Below, in pieces: positions 35,707 through 48,543 of a DNA stretch of 64,000 bases. Positions within the stretch are counted from its first letter, which is position 1; each line of letters begins with the position of its first letter. This DNA is from Terfezia claveryi (lineage: Eukaryota > Ascomycota > Pezizomycetes > Pezizales > Pezizaceae), in NCBI GenBank assembly GCA_015179025.1, contig WHUX01000025.1:248001-312000 (forward strand), in the 5' to 3' direction. A model generated the notes under the pieces. The model was not told the origin of the DNA. It was given only the letters and a program-made list of their open reading frames with translations, and searched no databases. Both the position numbers and the translations under genes were made by a program.

Positions 35707-35845
35707 AGTAAGTGGTGAGTAGAGTGAGAGATCAAGGTAGATTAGGTTTGGGCGTTATGGTGAGTATCTGTGACAGAGGTAAATGGTAGACGGCTGAGAG
35801 AATGAATGAAAATATTTTGACTGGCACAGAGAGAAGAGTTCCGCT

Positions 35846-35892
35846 GCTGCTGCTGCTGCTGATGCAGATGAAGATGAAGATGAAGATGAAGC
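35846..35892. repeat. GCT and GATGAA microsatellite
   Basis: About six GCT units run into GATGCA-(GATGAA)n within about 150 bp upstream of the Sds3-like start. Likely 5' UTR or promoter. Confidence 0.8.
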
Positions 35893-36189
35893 TTTTCCTC
35901 TCTTCGTCAATCTGTTCTGTTCTTCTAACTCTACCAGTTTCAAAAGATCGAGTCGCTGTGCTGCTGCTTCTGCTGTTTGTGTATGTACTGAATGTTATTA
36001 CTGCTGTCAGCGGAGAAGAAGTAAATAAGAACAACAGTCCCCCCCGCCGCGTCTCACAGCCAAACAGCCCACACTTCCTCACCTCCACATGCAACTTTGC
36101 TGGAGCGAAAAAGCCACAATAATCAGGCCAAAAGTAATCAAGAACCTTCTGCCAAAAAAAAACTTCGGTTACTTGCGTCTTCATGCGTC

Positions 36190-36665
36190 AGCTGGACTAC
36201 GTAGCTATAGCATACGGGCTGGACATGGAGTGCCCACTCCGGCACGAATAATGGCCTATCGAATATTTGCTCCATGATCATATTGAGCCCCCGTACCCAA
36301 CACCACAACACAGCTCCACCGTACCTGAGTGCGAATTCGTGACTGATCATCGCATCGCTCTCGACATAGCGGTGGAATGCGTCAGGCTGCAGTAGATGCT
36401 TGGCAGACACTGTAGGTACCTTGCGGATCTAATCTTATCAGATGGCATTGAACTCACTTATTGGCCTAATCTGATCGGCTTCAAGCTAATCTAATCTAAT
36501 CTCAATCTAGTCTAATCTCACCCATACAACTATCAATACTAAAAATTCAAAAAAAGCTCACCCCACCAAACTCCAACAAAAAGCCGAGCCGGAATCCTCA
36601 ATTACAGCTCCCGTGAGCTCAATTCCCCCACCACAGTCCCGCCTCCCTAGCCAACCCCCACAGCA
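36190..36665. other. Divergent spacer between the Sds3-like gene and RSM25
   Basis: No supported gene. A small (CTAAT)n run lies at about 36486-36518, and a pyrimidine-rich stretch precedes the RSM25 ATG. Confidence 0.45.
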
Positions 36666-37456
36666 ATGGGTCGCCACCTCCGTCCCCTCCGCGTGCACCT
36701 CACCGCCTCTCGGAATCTCGAATCCGGCCGCCTGAAGTCCGAGCCGACCTGGTACCGGGTCGTGGGCGCCCTCCCCCCAACAACCACCCTCGTGCGGAAC
36801 CGCACCGGCCGCAACGGGTTCCGGCCCCGAGAGATCGTCTACCCCGAAGACAAGCTCCGTGCTACCTTCTATAAGCACCATCCGTGGGAGTTAGCCCGTC
36901 CAAGGATCGTTTTAGAAAACGATGGCAGGGATGGAGAGAGGTGGGATTGGAGTAAGGGTTTGAGGCAGAGAGGGAGGCAGGTAGATGGGGAGAGGTGCGT
37001 ATGCCCCCACCATATACCCATCCCAACGAGCAATTGGCCCCAACACACCCACGTAAAAGTAGCTAACACCCTCCAAGCGTAATCCAATACCAACTCCACC
37101 TCCTCCAGAACACCAAGCTCACCCTAACCGAAACCTATGACCTTGCGCGCAAGCAATTTTACAAAATCCGCCTTGAGGAGGACATCCAGCGGCGGATCGC
37201 GATCGAAGAAGCGCTGTCCACGGGCGCCGTCTTCGACAAGTACTACATGGACATTGTATTTGAGCGCGAAGGGCAGGTGCTTCAAGACTGGCGCATCAAG
37301 GCCGCGCAGGACCTCGCAATCAGGAAGCATAGGCGGAATGCAGCGTATAGTAGTACGGTGGCGGCGGAGGATGCTGCTGCTGCTGGGGCGGCAGGCCAGG
37401 CGGAGGGGGCGGAGGGGGCGGTGGGGGAGGTGAAGGTGGCGGAGGGGGGGATATGA
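36666..37456 (+). CDS. RSM25: Mitochondrial small ribosomal subunit protein mS23 (Rsm25)
   Basis: Exons 36666..36994 and 37078..37456 (708 nt, 235 aa) join over GTGCGT...CCAAG, giving VDGESVIQYQL in frame. Matches to the Rsm25/mS23 family are ESGRLKSEPTWYRVVGALPP near the N-terminus, REIVYPEDKLRATFYKHHPWELARPRI in the middle, WDWSKGLRQRGRQVDGE, then NTKLTLTETYDLARKQFYKIR. The C-terminus becomes Ala/Gly-rich. Yeast Rsm25 is 264 aa. The protein is part of the 37S mitochondrial ribosome. The gene is convergent with GPI10, with a T21 run between them. Confidence 0.92.
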
Positions 37457-37732
37457 GTATAATGTATATGATGGAGTGCGATAGAGGACGATTTTTTGTT
37501 TATGTTTATTTTGCGTACCATACAAAACTGGAGGTTTTTTTTTTTTTTTTTTTTTCGGCGTGTACATACGGGTTATACGGCTTAGTGTATATTTACCATA
37601 TTTTTTTACTTCATCTTTTTTCATGGCGGTCGATTTCATTGGTTATGGGAAAAGTCTCCTCTTTTGGGTTGGGCTTTCCATGAACTCCCCTTCAATAATC
37701 ATAATAAGTATCATAAGAATCACCACACCCAT
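37457..37732. other. Convergent 3' spacer with poly-T
   Basis: 276 bp with a run of about 21 T at 37535-37555 and AT-rich DNA between the convergent RSM25 and GPI10. Probably holds both polyadenylation sites. Confidence 0.5.
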
Positions 37733-39686
37733 CTAAGGCCACACTACCCTCTCCTCCCTTGCACCATACTTCTCCAAACAATAAACAACCACATCCCCCT
37801 TCCTCCTTTTATCATCGTGAAAATGAGTATTAAAGAATCTTGCACAACTCCTATACCTCGACTCCTCCCCACCCAAATACTCCCTCAACACCTCCTTCTC
37901 CAGTACTTCAAACATCACCAATCTCTCCGGCCACTGATACCTCGTTTCCTCTCTCACCCTCTTCTTCGGGTTGCCCCCCTTCCTTGGGGGCGTCGGTAAA
38001 TTACCTTTCAAGAATGCAACTGGATCTGCATAGAAGTGGTCTGCCTCATCTAAATACGCAGCTTTATCTTTGGGAGAGAGGTTGATCGGAGGTTCACATG
38101 TCAGAGCCCAAATATCCCAGTGCTTTGTGCTGGGTACTTGTAGCGAGGCCATCCAGGGGGTAGAGTGGCATGGCATGAGGAACCCTACGCTCCGCCAATT
38201 GTTTTTGTCGTGCCGGAGGTAGTTGACGACGTCGACGACGCCGCGTTGATGCATCTGCGTGAAGTAGTACGCTATAGGGAGGTTTGCAGCCAAGAGGGAA
38301 AGGACGAGTTTCTTCCGTGCAGCGGGGGAGATGCGAATTGAGTTGTGTAGAGCACTCGCGGTGAGAATGATCAACATGGGTAGCAGTGGGTATATGAATC
38401 TCACTTCCTTGTGCTGAATCAGGGAGTACACTAGGATCGTGGCTATCGTAGCTACGGAGAACTGCATCCTAGCTGCCAGGGAAGGAGAGAGGGCCTTCAA
38501 TGGCTTTGGTGGGGAGGGGGAAGAGTCTGATTTCTTCTGTTGAAGCAATGCCTGTTTCTGCTCTTTGTTGTGGATTAGAACATCCGCGACTTTCTCGAGG
38601 ACGGAGGAGATCTCTTGGATAGCGAAGGGAGAGTAGAAGGTTAGGAGGAGTGGAAGGCCTTGGGAAATGTAGTAGTGCCAGGGCATACTCCCATAGAAGA
38701 CAGAGAGGGATTGGAGGAGATTGAATTTGAGGAACCTCCATGGGGGAAAGGTGAAGTGACCGTAGTAGCGGCGATCGAGGAGCATATTCAGGACAATTGC
38801 CGACACTCTGAAGCGTTGAACTCGTCAGATAACAGTCCGTGTTCCGGGGCGTAGGTGAATACGTACCCGATCTTAGCGACTTCTGTAACGATCAATATCC
38901 TCTCTGCCCTCCTGGGAGCTCTAAAGTACAGGAATGCACCTAGAGTAGCCCAAATCAGGGCATTGGTAGGTCTGAGGATACATGCTACCGCTGCCAATCC
39001 TAGTGACAAATTCAAACTCGAATCTGGCCCGCTGAGAAAGACTCTTTTTGCCGTCTTCTCCTCCTTGCTCGGCCATGGCCAGTAGTATAATGCCATAACG
39101 GTAAGACTAGTTTCCAGGCTATTCGAGAATGTACGAGTGGAGCAGAACCAGTGAAATGCACTCCCCAGAGACAGGAACAGCTATACCTCAATTTATCAGC
39201 CCAAAAAAATCCCAATAGTCGGCGTAACGACAAGACATACACTCGTCCACCCTGCCTCTTCACCCAATATCTTTGTCCCCAACTTGTAGGTGTATATATC
39301 GCCCAGTGTAGCGAATACCGCCTGTAGCAACCTTGGGGCTACATTGAAAAGGTCTCCGCGGACAGCCTCGTCATTGATGCCTAGCCCATTGAGTAGGAAG
39401 TACGTTCCCTTGTATAGCAAGGAGAATATAAACGGGTGTGCTATACTCCGAAGCTCTTCTCGCCATTCCTGAAGCAAAATATTAGCTTTCCGTATTTTTT
39501 TCATTAGGGCGGCTGGAGACATACCCAGGTCAACAACCCCTCCCCAAACACCATCCTCCATGCTGGCTCAAGTGCCTGGAAATACTCATCTGGCTGGAAA
39601 AAAGTGCGTACGCTCACGGCATTAATCACACGTATACTCAAGATGAAAAGGAACAGGATGTGCGGCGGCACCGGGAGTTGGGACAT
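37733..39686 (-). CDS. GPI10: GPI mannosyltransferase 3 (Gpi10/PIG-B)
   Basis: Four exons: 39525..39686, 39241..39468, 38867..39180, 37733..38807; 1779 nt, 592 aa, in frame. The ER-lumenal GT-C motif is present: [17 protein letters not shown]. Family stretches follow: [58 protein letters not shown] and [14 protein letters not shown]. Many hydrophobic segments fit a polytopic ER membrane protein. Gpi10 adds the third mannose to the GPI anchor. Its start is 197 bp from the end of the SPF45-like gene on the same strand. GPI18, which adds the second mannose, is at the end of the window. Confidence 0.93.
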
Positions 39687-39882
39687 GGCCGCGTTGTCTC
39701 CCAGAAGTCAGTTGGGAATTGATGTTTACGTGTTGTGTTTTGAGGCTCTGCATGACATCATTTGTACACGATTCAAAGTAACCTAAGTGGGTAACATCGA
39801 GAAATTACGGACAAGCTACTGCTAATTGTGGAAACTGCGACTAGATTACTTTCAAACAGGCCACCAAAATGGAAATTGCGCC

Positions 39883-41655
39883 TTATTGATACTGGCCCCG
39901 TTCAAATTTGTCCTTATCGAAGAACTTTGCTTCGATAGCATTTCCATTAAAGAGTCTACCTTCAAGCGCATTCACAGCCTAACCAACCCGGTCAGCGCCT
40001 GTATCCCTAGAAAATCGGAGAATTCACTTACCCTCAAGGCACTCAGCGAACTCGTAAACTGCACAAACACCTTTGGCCCCTCCCCGTCCTCTTCGTCAAT
40101 ACCCAGGACATGAATGTAAACCCTCTCCACCCTCCCATATTTCTCCCCACACTCCTCGCCAATCTCCTGTCTTAATTCTCCGCTTGCAATTTCCTCCTTG
40201 TCGATGCCACGAAGCATCCCCTTCAGCACCACCACTTCCGTCATCTTTCCAAATTTTCCTTCATCGCCGTCCCTGTGCTTCTTATTCTGATCAATAATTT
40301 TACCGCGCCCGGCTTCATCCTTCTTCTTCGACGCCACAACATGCAACGGCTTAACGATACCACTACCCTCCGCACCAAGCCCAGTCCCTTTTGTCCAGCC
40401 ATATTTGGCAAGTAAACGGTGTGCAAAGCCTTGTTGACCTGGCCTGAGTGATCGAAGCTCATCTTCTGGGTGCGCAGACCGTTCGGACATCTCGTCCTCG
40501 GCTTCCACCGGGGGTGTCGGACTGGGTTGTGTCGGTGGCTGTTGGTACAAAACTGGTGCACGAGATATAGTCGAGGCTGCTGCTATTTCGCTAGAAGGAG
40601 TCGCAGTTGGGAATATGGAAGGAGGGCCCGGGGGGGGTGTTGTGGCGTATCGGACTGGGGAGGAGGGTGGTGTTGGATACCCATTTGGCTAAGCCGCACT
40701 CTGCGGGCGTAGGCGTCTTCTCCAGTTGCGTCGTCAGGGACCTCGACAGGCGGTCCTGATTGTGGTGGTGGGGCAAAACTAAAACTTGGGGGTGCAAATT
40801 GCCCTACTTCTGTCAATGGTAATCCTGTAAGTAGTGGTCGACGTGAAAACTTACGGTTCATAGTAGGCCTATAGTCATCCTCACTATCACCTTCATCAGA
40901 CCTCGCCCTTTCCCTTCCATATTTTTTGCCATATAGCCTATCCCTCCATTCATCCATTTCGCGTATCTTCTCATCCCCATCTCGATACTCCTCGTAGTTG
41001 CTGGGTCTTGCTGGGTCGTAAATATCATCCCAATCGACTGGCTCAAATTCCGCCTCTTTGTTCTTTCTCCTTTTCTTCCGTCGTCGATCCCTCTCCTTTT
41101 CCTTCGATGCATAAAACCCATTAACATCGTCATCTGAGTTCCCAGTATGTGCCCAATCATTAAGACTAGTCTTAACCACTGGTCTTGCAGGCTCAATGGT
41201 CGCGGTAGCTGTAGCAGTGACAGTAGCAGTCTCTGTAATCGCGTTTGCAGTCACGGCGGCTGGCCCCACTGGTTTCATTGAAATCTTAGGTTTCGACTTT
41301 GTCTGATTAACTTGTGGCCTTTTTGTCGGCTGAAATCGTAGAGCAGCTGTATAACCGAAACATGCACCCGAATACCCCTCTCATCGAGGAGACCAGAGCG
41401 GGAGAAATTCGTGAGCAATTTGAATTGTGTTAAAAAAGGAAAAGCAAGAGAGGGCAGCAGTAGTTAGCTACCAGCATTGAGCTTCTTTTGAGCATCGGAA
41501 GAAGCGCTCCCATCTTGGGAGTCTCCGGAGGCCTTGTTAAAAACGACCGGGGCGCGTTGAATGGATGTCGAGGAGCCAGTCGTGGAGGGCTCGAGGAGGT
41601 TCGCATAAAGCGAGAGCCCCCCCATGCGTGGAGGTGGATTCGACGGGCCGGACAT
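39883..41655 (-). CDS. SPF45/RBM17-like splicing factor (G-patch plus RRM)
   Basis: Five exons: 41472..41655, 40855..41346, 40681..40809, 40032..40582, 39883..39978; 1452 nt, 483 aa. All joins keep frame, including a 45-bp intron at 40810..40854 (GTAAGT...GACAG) and a 98-bp one at 40583..40680. The N-terminus MSGPSNPPPRMGGLSLYANLL is followed by FEPVDWDDIYDPARPSNYEEY, the G-patch (FAHRLLAKYGWTKGTGLGAEG) and a UHM-type RRM (MTEVVVLKGML...FVQFTSSLSALRAVNAL...FNGNAIEAKFFDKDKF). This order is that of SPF45/RBM17 and plant DRT111, which act in 3' splice-site choice. The 40583..40680 intron is the least certain join. Confidence 0.88.
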
Positions 41656-41969
41656 GACAGTGGTAGACGCTGTCGATGTGTTTCTTGGATATAGGTTAAA
41701 AGGTGCTTTGGTTGTGTCGAACGGGCTGGAAGATATGTTTTAGGAAAGGCATTCGTTGAAGGCTGAAGTGCCGTCACGTGCCCTCCCACTCTTGCAACGT
41801 TTCGTCTTGGCGCCTATGAGGCAAGAAGGAGGCTCCACGACACGACAGATATCATCTTGTCAATACCCCGAGTACGGCAGCCGGACTAACGCCCCAGCCA
41901 ACAACAGCCCCATTTATCAAGTAATTTTTCAACTACCGGAGCGTTCCTCTGGAGGCTCCTTCTCCCAGC
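41656..41969. promoter_or_regulatory. 314-bp divergent promoter of the SPF45-like gene and YIP1
   Basis: The two starts face away from each other. The spacer holds CACGTG (41774-41779) roughly central-left. A shared promoter is inferred. Confidence 0.5.
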
Positions 41970-42956
41970 ATGTCTCAATTCTTCCCCCCACCACACCAGG
42001 GTTACGGTAACCCATCCTCTCAGAATCTACAATTCTACCCTTCTACATACTCAGATGGCCGAGTATCTGGCCAAACAACACCACATCAATCTGCATATGG
42101 GCAATATCCTGGCGCAACAGGGATGATGGGGCACATACATGCCGGTGGAGGTGCGATGGGGTCGATGGGGTCGATGGGGAGTGCACCGCCCGGAGTGCGA
42201 GGGCCGTTAACGACGGGATGGCTGGCGGCCTTTGGAACGAGTGGGTACGAAGATGAGCTACCGCTGATGGAAGAGTTAGGAGTGAATTTCGGTCACATAA
42301 AGATGAAGGTTGGTTGAATTGTCTGGATTCATTTTTGGTGTAGGTGGGCTAGATGTCAGCAGGGGCTTATATTTACTGACTCCTATTGTTCACAGACTTT
42401 AACGGTGTTGAATCCCCTAGCCGCTGTTGACCAAAATATTATGGACGATAGCGATTTAGCTGGGCCTATACTGTTCTGCCTTCTATTTGCCACATCTCTC
42501 CTCTTGGTATGTTCAATCATCAAATTCATAACTCAGCCCAGACACAAACTTACACTTCTTTGTCAGGCCGGGAAAGTCCACTTTGGTTACATATACGGCG
42601 TGGCCCTCCTCGGCTCTCTCTCTCTACATCTCATCCTCAACCTCATGTCCCACCCCGGGCATGGTACAAACTACCTGCGCAGCGCGTCAGTTCTAGGATA
42701 CTGTTTGCTCCCACTAGTCATAACCTCCTTCCTTGGAATATTCCTATCTATGGATGGCACACTAGGATACGGTTTAGTGGCGGCGGCTATACTGTGGTGT
42801 ACTTATGCGGCGAGTAGCATGTTTGTAGCAGTGTTGAGGGTAAGAGACGTCAGATGGCTAGTAGCATATCCACTGGGACTCTTCTATAGTGTTTTTGGGA
42901 TCATGGCTATATTTGGCGGCAAGCTGGCCTCAACAAAAGGTTCCGTTCGAGTCTAG
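41970..42956 (+). CDS. YIP1: Yip1-family Golgi/ER membrane protein
   Basis: Exons 41970..42308, 42396..42506 and 42567..42956 (840 nt, 279 aa) join in frame over GTTGGT...CACAG and GTATGT...GTCAG introns. The N-terminal about 85 residues are Pro/Gly/Gln-rich and cytosolic. GWLAAFGTSGYEDELPLMEELGVNF, HIKMKTLTVLNPL and DDSDLAGPILFCLLFA are the YIP1/YIPF5 core. Five hydrophobic segments follow, including YIYGVALLGSL and VLGYCLLPLVITSFLGIF. Yip1 binds Rab GTPases and works in ER-to-Golgi vesicle formation. Confidence 0.94.
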
Positions 42957-43373
42957 GCCTTAATATTGCCTGTTGGAAATAAGGCATTGTCACACTGCTA
43001 TAGTTAATGGTTGATACTCCTAGTACTCTGGCCTTAGATACACCGTGTTTGTCGTTCTTGTGACTATTAGTAAAGTGAATGGAGTTCTGCAGGATAAAAT
43101 ATCTAATTTCCCCAAGTAATAAATACCACTTCTGCAATACCAAGATTTCAACTGAGGAGAGAAGTTCAGAACAATTTTTGTGGCGGATTTGAGACTGAGA
43201 CTAACCACGAATCCCAGAAACCCCGACATCTTTGAATCTATTGAGAACAAAAGTGATATATATACACGCACAAAGTAATATCATTGTATCATCGCTCTCA
43301 AAGGAAAATATAACTGCTATATTTTTCCAATGCACATACTTAGCCTCGCTGTCAAAACGTAAACTCAGCCTTC

Positions 43374-43928
43374 TTACTTGCGCTTGGTCAAGGCATCTAA
43401 CTCCTCCCTTTCGGCCTTCTCACGGAGAAGCTCGTTGATGTATGGCAGGAGATAGGGAATATCCTATTAATATATTAGCCATGCTCAGGAGAGCCGAAGA
43501 GGAAGCGTACTTCCTCGGGCTTGGTTTGTTCATTCGGTGGGAGAAGAGTGTGGGACAAGGAGCACTACAAGCCAAGTTAGCACTCTGGTAGAATATAATT
43601 AAGGTATGTACACACCTGCATAGCTCTCCTCATCCTGTACACACGGTCATAGGAGGCCTTTGGTGGGAGCCTCTTCAGCGCTTGCTGAACAATAGGGTCC
43701 TCCTCGCTGATAAGATCATCGGCACTATATCCTCACCAACATCAGCACTCTGTGTAAATCTCCGCGACTTCTTCGCCCACCACTGCGCGCATCATAGAGC
43801 TCGATGTCAACCTACAGCAACCCGATTTTCCTGTATCCAGCGAGGTCCTTGTACCTCTCCCGGAGGACGGAGCCAGTCCTTGTCGACCAGACCTTCTGGA
43901 GCATATTCCTGACTGGAGCGAGGGACAT
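43374..43928 (-). CDS. QCR7: Cytochrome bc1 complex subunit 7 (Qcr7)
   Basis: Four exons: 43816..43928, 43616..43724, 43511..43564, 43374..43463; 366 nt, 121 aa, in frame with GT-AG introns of 91, 51 and 47 bp. Key stretches are LAGYRKIGLLADDLISEEDPIV, ALKRLPPKASYDRVYRMRRAMQ, CSLSHTLLPP and EEDIPYLLPYINELLREKAERE-ELD. Length and order match Qcr7 (127 aa in yeast), a matrix-facing subunit of respiratory complex III. The exons are too short to appear as one ORF. Two TGACGCC motifs lie about 120-135 bp upstream. Confidence 0.93.
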
Positions 43929-44044
43929 GGTGATATATTTCGCTAAGGAGTTGTGGCTACGGGGGTTTCTGGAATGTTGTTAATAATGGTGGAGGGGTGT
44001 TTTTTTGAAAGTGGAAAATAACTAAATTTGATTGGGCAATTATG

Positions 44045-44132
44045 TTGACGCCACGACTTGACGCCACACTAGCATAAATACTTCCAGCGACGTCAATATG
44101 CCAGCTACCTCAATATGCTAGCGACCTCAATA
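44045..44132. promoter_or_regulatory. TGACGCC motifs and 17-nt tandem repeat upstream of QCR7
   Basis: TTGACGCCAC occurs twice (about 44045 and 44059), followed by three imperfect copies of CCAGCGACGTCAATATG (44083-44132). The region starts about 115 bp upstream of QCR7. The same TGACGCC occurs upstream of the CTNNBL1-like and TMEM14-family genes. Confidence 0.4.
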
Positions 44133-47100
44133 TTACTGCGATTTTTTGCCAGTGATATTGCCAGCTGTAGTTATCCTTTTAATTCCACTAACCCTCTCGC
44201 AAGTTGGCCAACTATCCTTATAGCGCTCCAACCACTGCCTTTACTTCTGTCCTGCTACCCCTACTGCTTTTTATATTTCTTCGGTACTGTAGATTGATGA
44301 TAAATGTCTTTTGATTACTTTGAGTAATAATGCCGGAGGTAGTGGAGAAGAGTTGAATAGTATTTGACACAGCCCACCATTGATTTGCTTGAAGCTGTTG
44401 ACATGCAAAATTTCGTATGAACTCGTGGGCGCAACTCTAAAGTCCGAATACGGTATACTGTTTGGCTCTTTGATCCATAACATAATGCCAAATAACATCT
44501 AAGAGGTCTGGAATAGGTAATTCCCGTTATTCTTTGCAGACCTTATTAATAGCTTGAATAATATTAGATGTTTTATGACCATAGAATAGTCTAGGATAAT
44601 AAGTAGTAACCTAAAGTGTAAGATCAACAGTCTAGAGATATGTAGTAGCATTAATATTGAACTGCTCTAACTTGCTCATCTCGGGGTGTATATTCATTTA
44701 CTAATAAAACATATTGCCCTTTTGCTCTACTAGCAGACATCGGTCTACGAGTTTAGCCTAACATCGGCTCTGTATGTATACACTAGGAGTCATCTAAAAA
44801 ATTGAATTGGATGGCAGGAGATGTATGAGGCTTCAGAAGGTTTCTATCGTCGAAGATATGACCTGCTGAGTTATAATATATATAGTCCAATCCCCTCCAT
44901 TGGCTTAGTGGCGAAACCCAATTATCTTTCTTTAGCCACGTCCGCCCTTATAGAGTAATCAGGGTATATATGTTTTATGTTTTATTGCACCTTGTAAACG
45001 GATGTTCTTTCCTGCCACAGTTTGGTTTAGCAGGCTGCTAGTTTGACTGGTCATGATACTATATAACATACTATGATACAACTTATATCCTTAACCCCCC
45101 TGTGTGCAACGTGTTATATTAAATTCAGGAGAAGTATTGCATTGCCATGGGAGGGTCAATACTATAAGTGGTGATACATTGCACTCCAGCTAGCTCCTGT
45201 CACAGAAAACAAGAAAAAACCAATAAAAGGTATACTTTAGATGAAGAAATGTAAGACCCTCTAAGTCAAGCCCTACCCACTTGTTCCTTGTCCGTTAAAG
45301 ATCAGGATACCAGGGTAGCGCTCCGGCTTAATTGGGATCAGCCGTTTGCTCTGTTCCCGCCTCCCCACAGGCAATGTGGGGTAAGACTGCACCCGGGTAC
45401 CGAAGTATAATGGGGGGTATATTTCAGTTACAGGTCTGCGAAAGGCCTGTGGGTGGGGAAAGATATGGAAGGGTATTGATTGGGGCAATGGCGCGGGAGG
45501 GGTATGCAGTAGATGAGTGGAATTGCAAGTGGTATTGGTTTCTATATACATACATATTCACAATCTGGTGTATTGTTTATGCTGTTAGAATATGAATCAC
45601 GCTAATGATGCGGATGGATTGCGGGGAATGAGCGTCGTAAGGGTCTTGATTATGAAGGCTTGGTTGAATGTCTGAATGTTGATGTTGAGGGTTCGGTGTC
45701 GGAGGTTGGGAAAAGAAATTTATATGGTAAATCGCACCACATGCCAAGACTTGCAACCTTTTGCTACTTCTCTTAGCTGTATACAATGCTGAGTTGCTCC
45801 CCCCAAAAAAAAATTTAAAAAAATAAAAAAAAAAGGGCTATGAGACGGAAAACTTGACAACAATGCTGCCTTCCGAATTCAAATATTTTATTCCAAGCCA
45901 TATTTCAAGTGTCCCTAGAAGAAGAAGAAAAAAAAAAAAAAAAAAAAACATAGGATATTTATAACTTGACTTGTTAGGGAAAGGAAGTAGTATATATGTT
46001 CTGGGCTGCTCGACGGACGGCATACCCTCTGTGCCGGTCACGGGCAATTGATACAATTCCTCAATTTGGTAATTATAAATCGAAGAAAAACATTCTGCTA
46101 CACTCCAAAAAAAAAACACCCCTATAAAGTCATTTTTGGCCATCCCATCCACATCACATACCCTTCCTGTTGATTAGTGGGAGATGATGGCAGACATTGA
46201 ACAAGGGGAAAATCCGGAAAAATTACCTCAAGCCCTTCAAATGATGAGGTACATGCTTGTGTTAGTTAACAACCCATCACCTTCATCTCTGATGATGAAT
46301 GGAATGGAGACGAGGATACTGAGTTTATTGCTAGTGTAGAAATCTGTAATATTTCCTATGCAATAATGGGGTATTTGAAAATTAGTTTTCTTATCTACGG
46401 GGGTTCTTATCGATTGGGTTCTAATAGACGGGGCCTTATGGTAGACCATCTTGTACTGAATATCGATGCGCTATGTGGAATTCAGTGAAAGTTCGGAATA
46501 ATTATCATTATAATAATATTTGTCTACAACTTGTTGCCATTTCTTACTTATAGGATCCAAGTAAGGTGCAAAACAGTACTTTCTTAATCGCAGGTAACTT
46601 ATTTATACGCAGATTGCAAAGTATAACTGCTGGTGTTTTCGTTTCAGGTGTTTGCAAAAACTTCTACTCTAATTGTTATTGCCGATACTTTAAGTGATAT
46701 TTATTGACATACGAAAGTGTTAACAGATCATGACTGTATTAACCTCTCAGCTCTGGCTGAACAAAATTGGATTATTAGATGGAGGTCTAATCAATTGGGA
46801 AATACATGAATCGGTATACCGTTATCAATACAAGTGCATTATACACCAAATTGAGTAATTATTTAAATTGCCCGTGAGCGGCACAGTGGGTATGCCGCCC
46901 GCGAGCGGCCCAGAACATATATGTATAGAAAAAAGTTTCAATATATAAGACAGGTAATCATATACGAATAGTTTTCAAATTTTTTTTTTTTTTTTTTTGT
47001 CTTTTACATAGAATACATTACTGTACATACATACAATATACAAATGTAATCTCATCTTACCATCAAAATATATCTCATTTGATGGGGTGGGGAAAAAAAA

Positions 47101-47140
47101 AAAAAAAAGAAAAAAAAGCCCAGTTGCCCCAAACCCAATT
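44133..47140. other. AT-rich spacer of about 3 kb
   Basis: No supported gene. Homopolymer A/T runs lie at 45930-45948, 46980-46998 and 47094-47108. A small ORF from ATG 46184 (MMADIEQGENPEKLPQAL...) has a protein-like start but no family. The region looks like old intergenic or transposon-derived DNA. Confidence 0.4.
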
Positions 47141-48543
47141 CTATCTCCGTCCTCCATCCACCACGCTCCTCGTCCTCCCCAACCCATCCTTTGCATAAAA
47201 ATCCATGGGATACGGCCCATCACCCCAATCCTCCCTCCCACCCAGGGCCACCAACGCCTCATACGGGCTCAGCAATGGTCTCTCAAACGCATATCCCCAA
47301 TCAATACTCAGCCTCGGACACGCCACCTGGACCCAGCAGTCGATGTCTGTCATGAGGGCTAATTTCGCGGGAAATACCTCACTGAGCGCCACTCTCACAA
47401 ACTGCCTGCCCTGCGTGGCCAGCCTCGTCTCCAGCATCTCCAGTGTATTGGGGTTGCCCTGGCGGCCAAGGGTGCCGAGTATCAATCCCCATTTCCGCGC
47501 GCCCCGAGCAGCGGTGATGGCGGAGCGCCGTAGTGTGTGCATTTCGCGGTGGTTGTAGGACTCTGAGGTCAGTTTCCTAGAGTACGGGTCGTAGCGGTAT
47601 GCGGGGAGGGTGGGGTTGTGGATCATTGCGGACTCGAGATGGAAGCGCCCGTCGCCAATGTATATCAATGCATCTACATGCTCCTTCTCTGTGATAAGCG
47701 GGGACGTGCACCCCAACACCTCTCCTTTACTCAGTGGCATAACCTGAGGAATTACCACCCCATACCCGTCCTTCTCGAGCGGGGCGCGCAGCGCGTGGAT
47801 AGCGGGGTTGAACTGAATCGTACCTACAAAGGCTAGCCTCTTCCCCGGTGTCCAATTCCTTTTAATTGTAGAGAGTAAATGGTCCTGGTCGATGCCAATC
47901 GTAACGAATACATAGAGGACCTTAATCTTCGTAACATCCACCGGGATAAGGCAACTATGCGCATAGTGGACAAGGAAATCACAGCCCATCGCTCGCGCAG
48001 TAAAGTCGTCAATACAGCACGCCCCATAAGTCACATCACCCATAATAAGCGTCTCCGTATTCGGGCAGAACGTGGAGATTATGTCGGATAGTGTGCACGC
48101 AAACAAAAGCAGCCCTTCAGGCATCTGTAACGCTATCCTCCTAGCCCCAGACTTGCGTATATGCCAGATCGTCTTGGGGAGCTCAAAGTTGTAATTTGAC
48201 GGGAGGAGCGTGCTTGCCGCGGCGGCGAGCGCTGGGTCATGCAGGATCTCGTGGGGGATGGCATTAAGTGTGCGGCCGGAACTGCGCACTGCGGGTGCGA
48301 CTGGGGAGGGGGGGGTCAGTTATGTGAGTTGAAGTTGGTGGTGGGGGAAGGAGAAGGGGGTATTTGTTTACTTGTTAATGCATTCCCAATGTTCTCAAGG
48401 TCCGGGGAGATGTTCTCGGCTTCTTTTGCGCGCTGGGCTTCGGCGGTGCGGCGGCCGACGAAGCGCTTTCTGGGGCCTTTATTTTTCGCGGAGGATATTG
48501 TTTCGGGAGGAGCTGCAGCGGGGGAAGTCTGGTCTGTTGACAT
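47141..48543 (-). CDS. DPH1: 2-(3-amino-3-carboxypropyl)histidine synthase subunit 1 (Dph1)
   Basis: Exons 48372..48543 and 47141..48300 (1332 nt, 443 aa) join over GTAAAC...CCCCAG in frame. [14 protein letters not shown] and a basic PRKRFVGRR precede IPHEILHDP and the core: [38 protein letters not shown] with the first cluster Cys, [16 protein letters not shown] with the second, [21 protein letters not shown] and [16 protein letters not shown] with the third. These three Cys bind the radical-SAM 4Fe-4S cluster of Dph1-Dph2, which starts diphthamide synthesis on eEF2. The gene is divergent from ADE8 over 412 bp. EFM2, which also modifies eEF2 in yeast, is elsewhere in the window. Confidence 0.95.

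Noticed and set aside
37282..37639. Minus-strand ORFs over RSM25
   Set aside because: Shadows of the RSM25 coding strand, caused by its Ala/Gly-rich, high-GC C-terminus.
40625..40680. Frameshift in the SPF45-like gene at a poly-C run
   Set aside because: A GTATCC...AATAG intron at 40583..40680 removes the run and gives 484 codons in frame, so no frameshift is needed.
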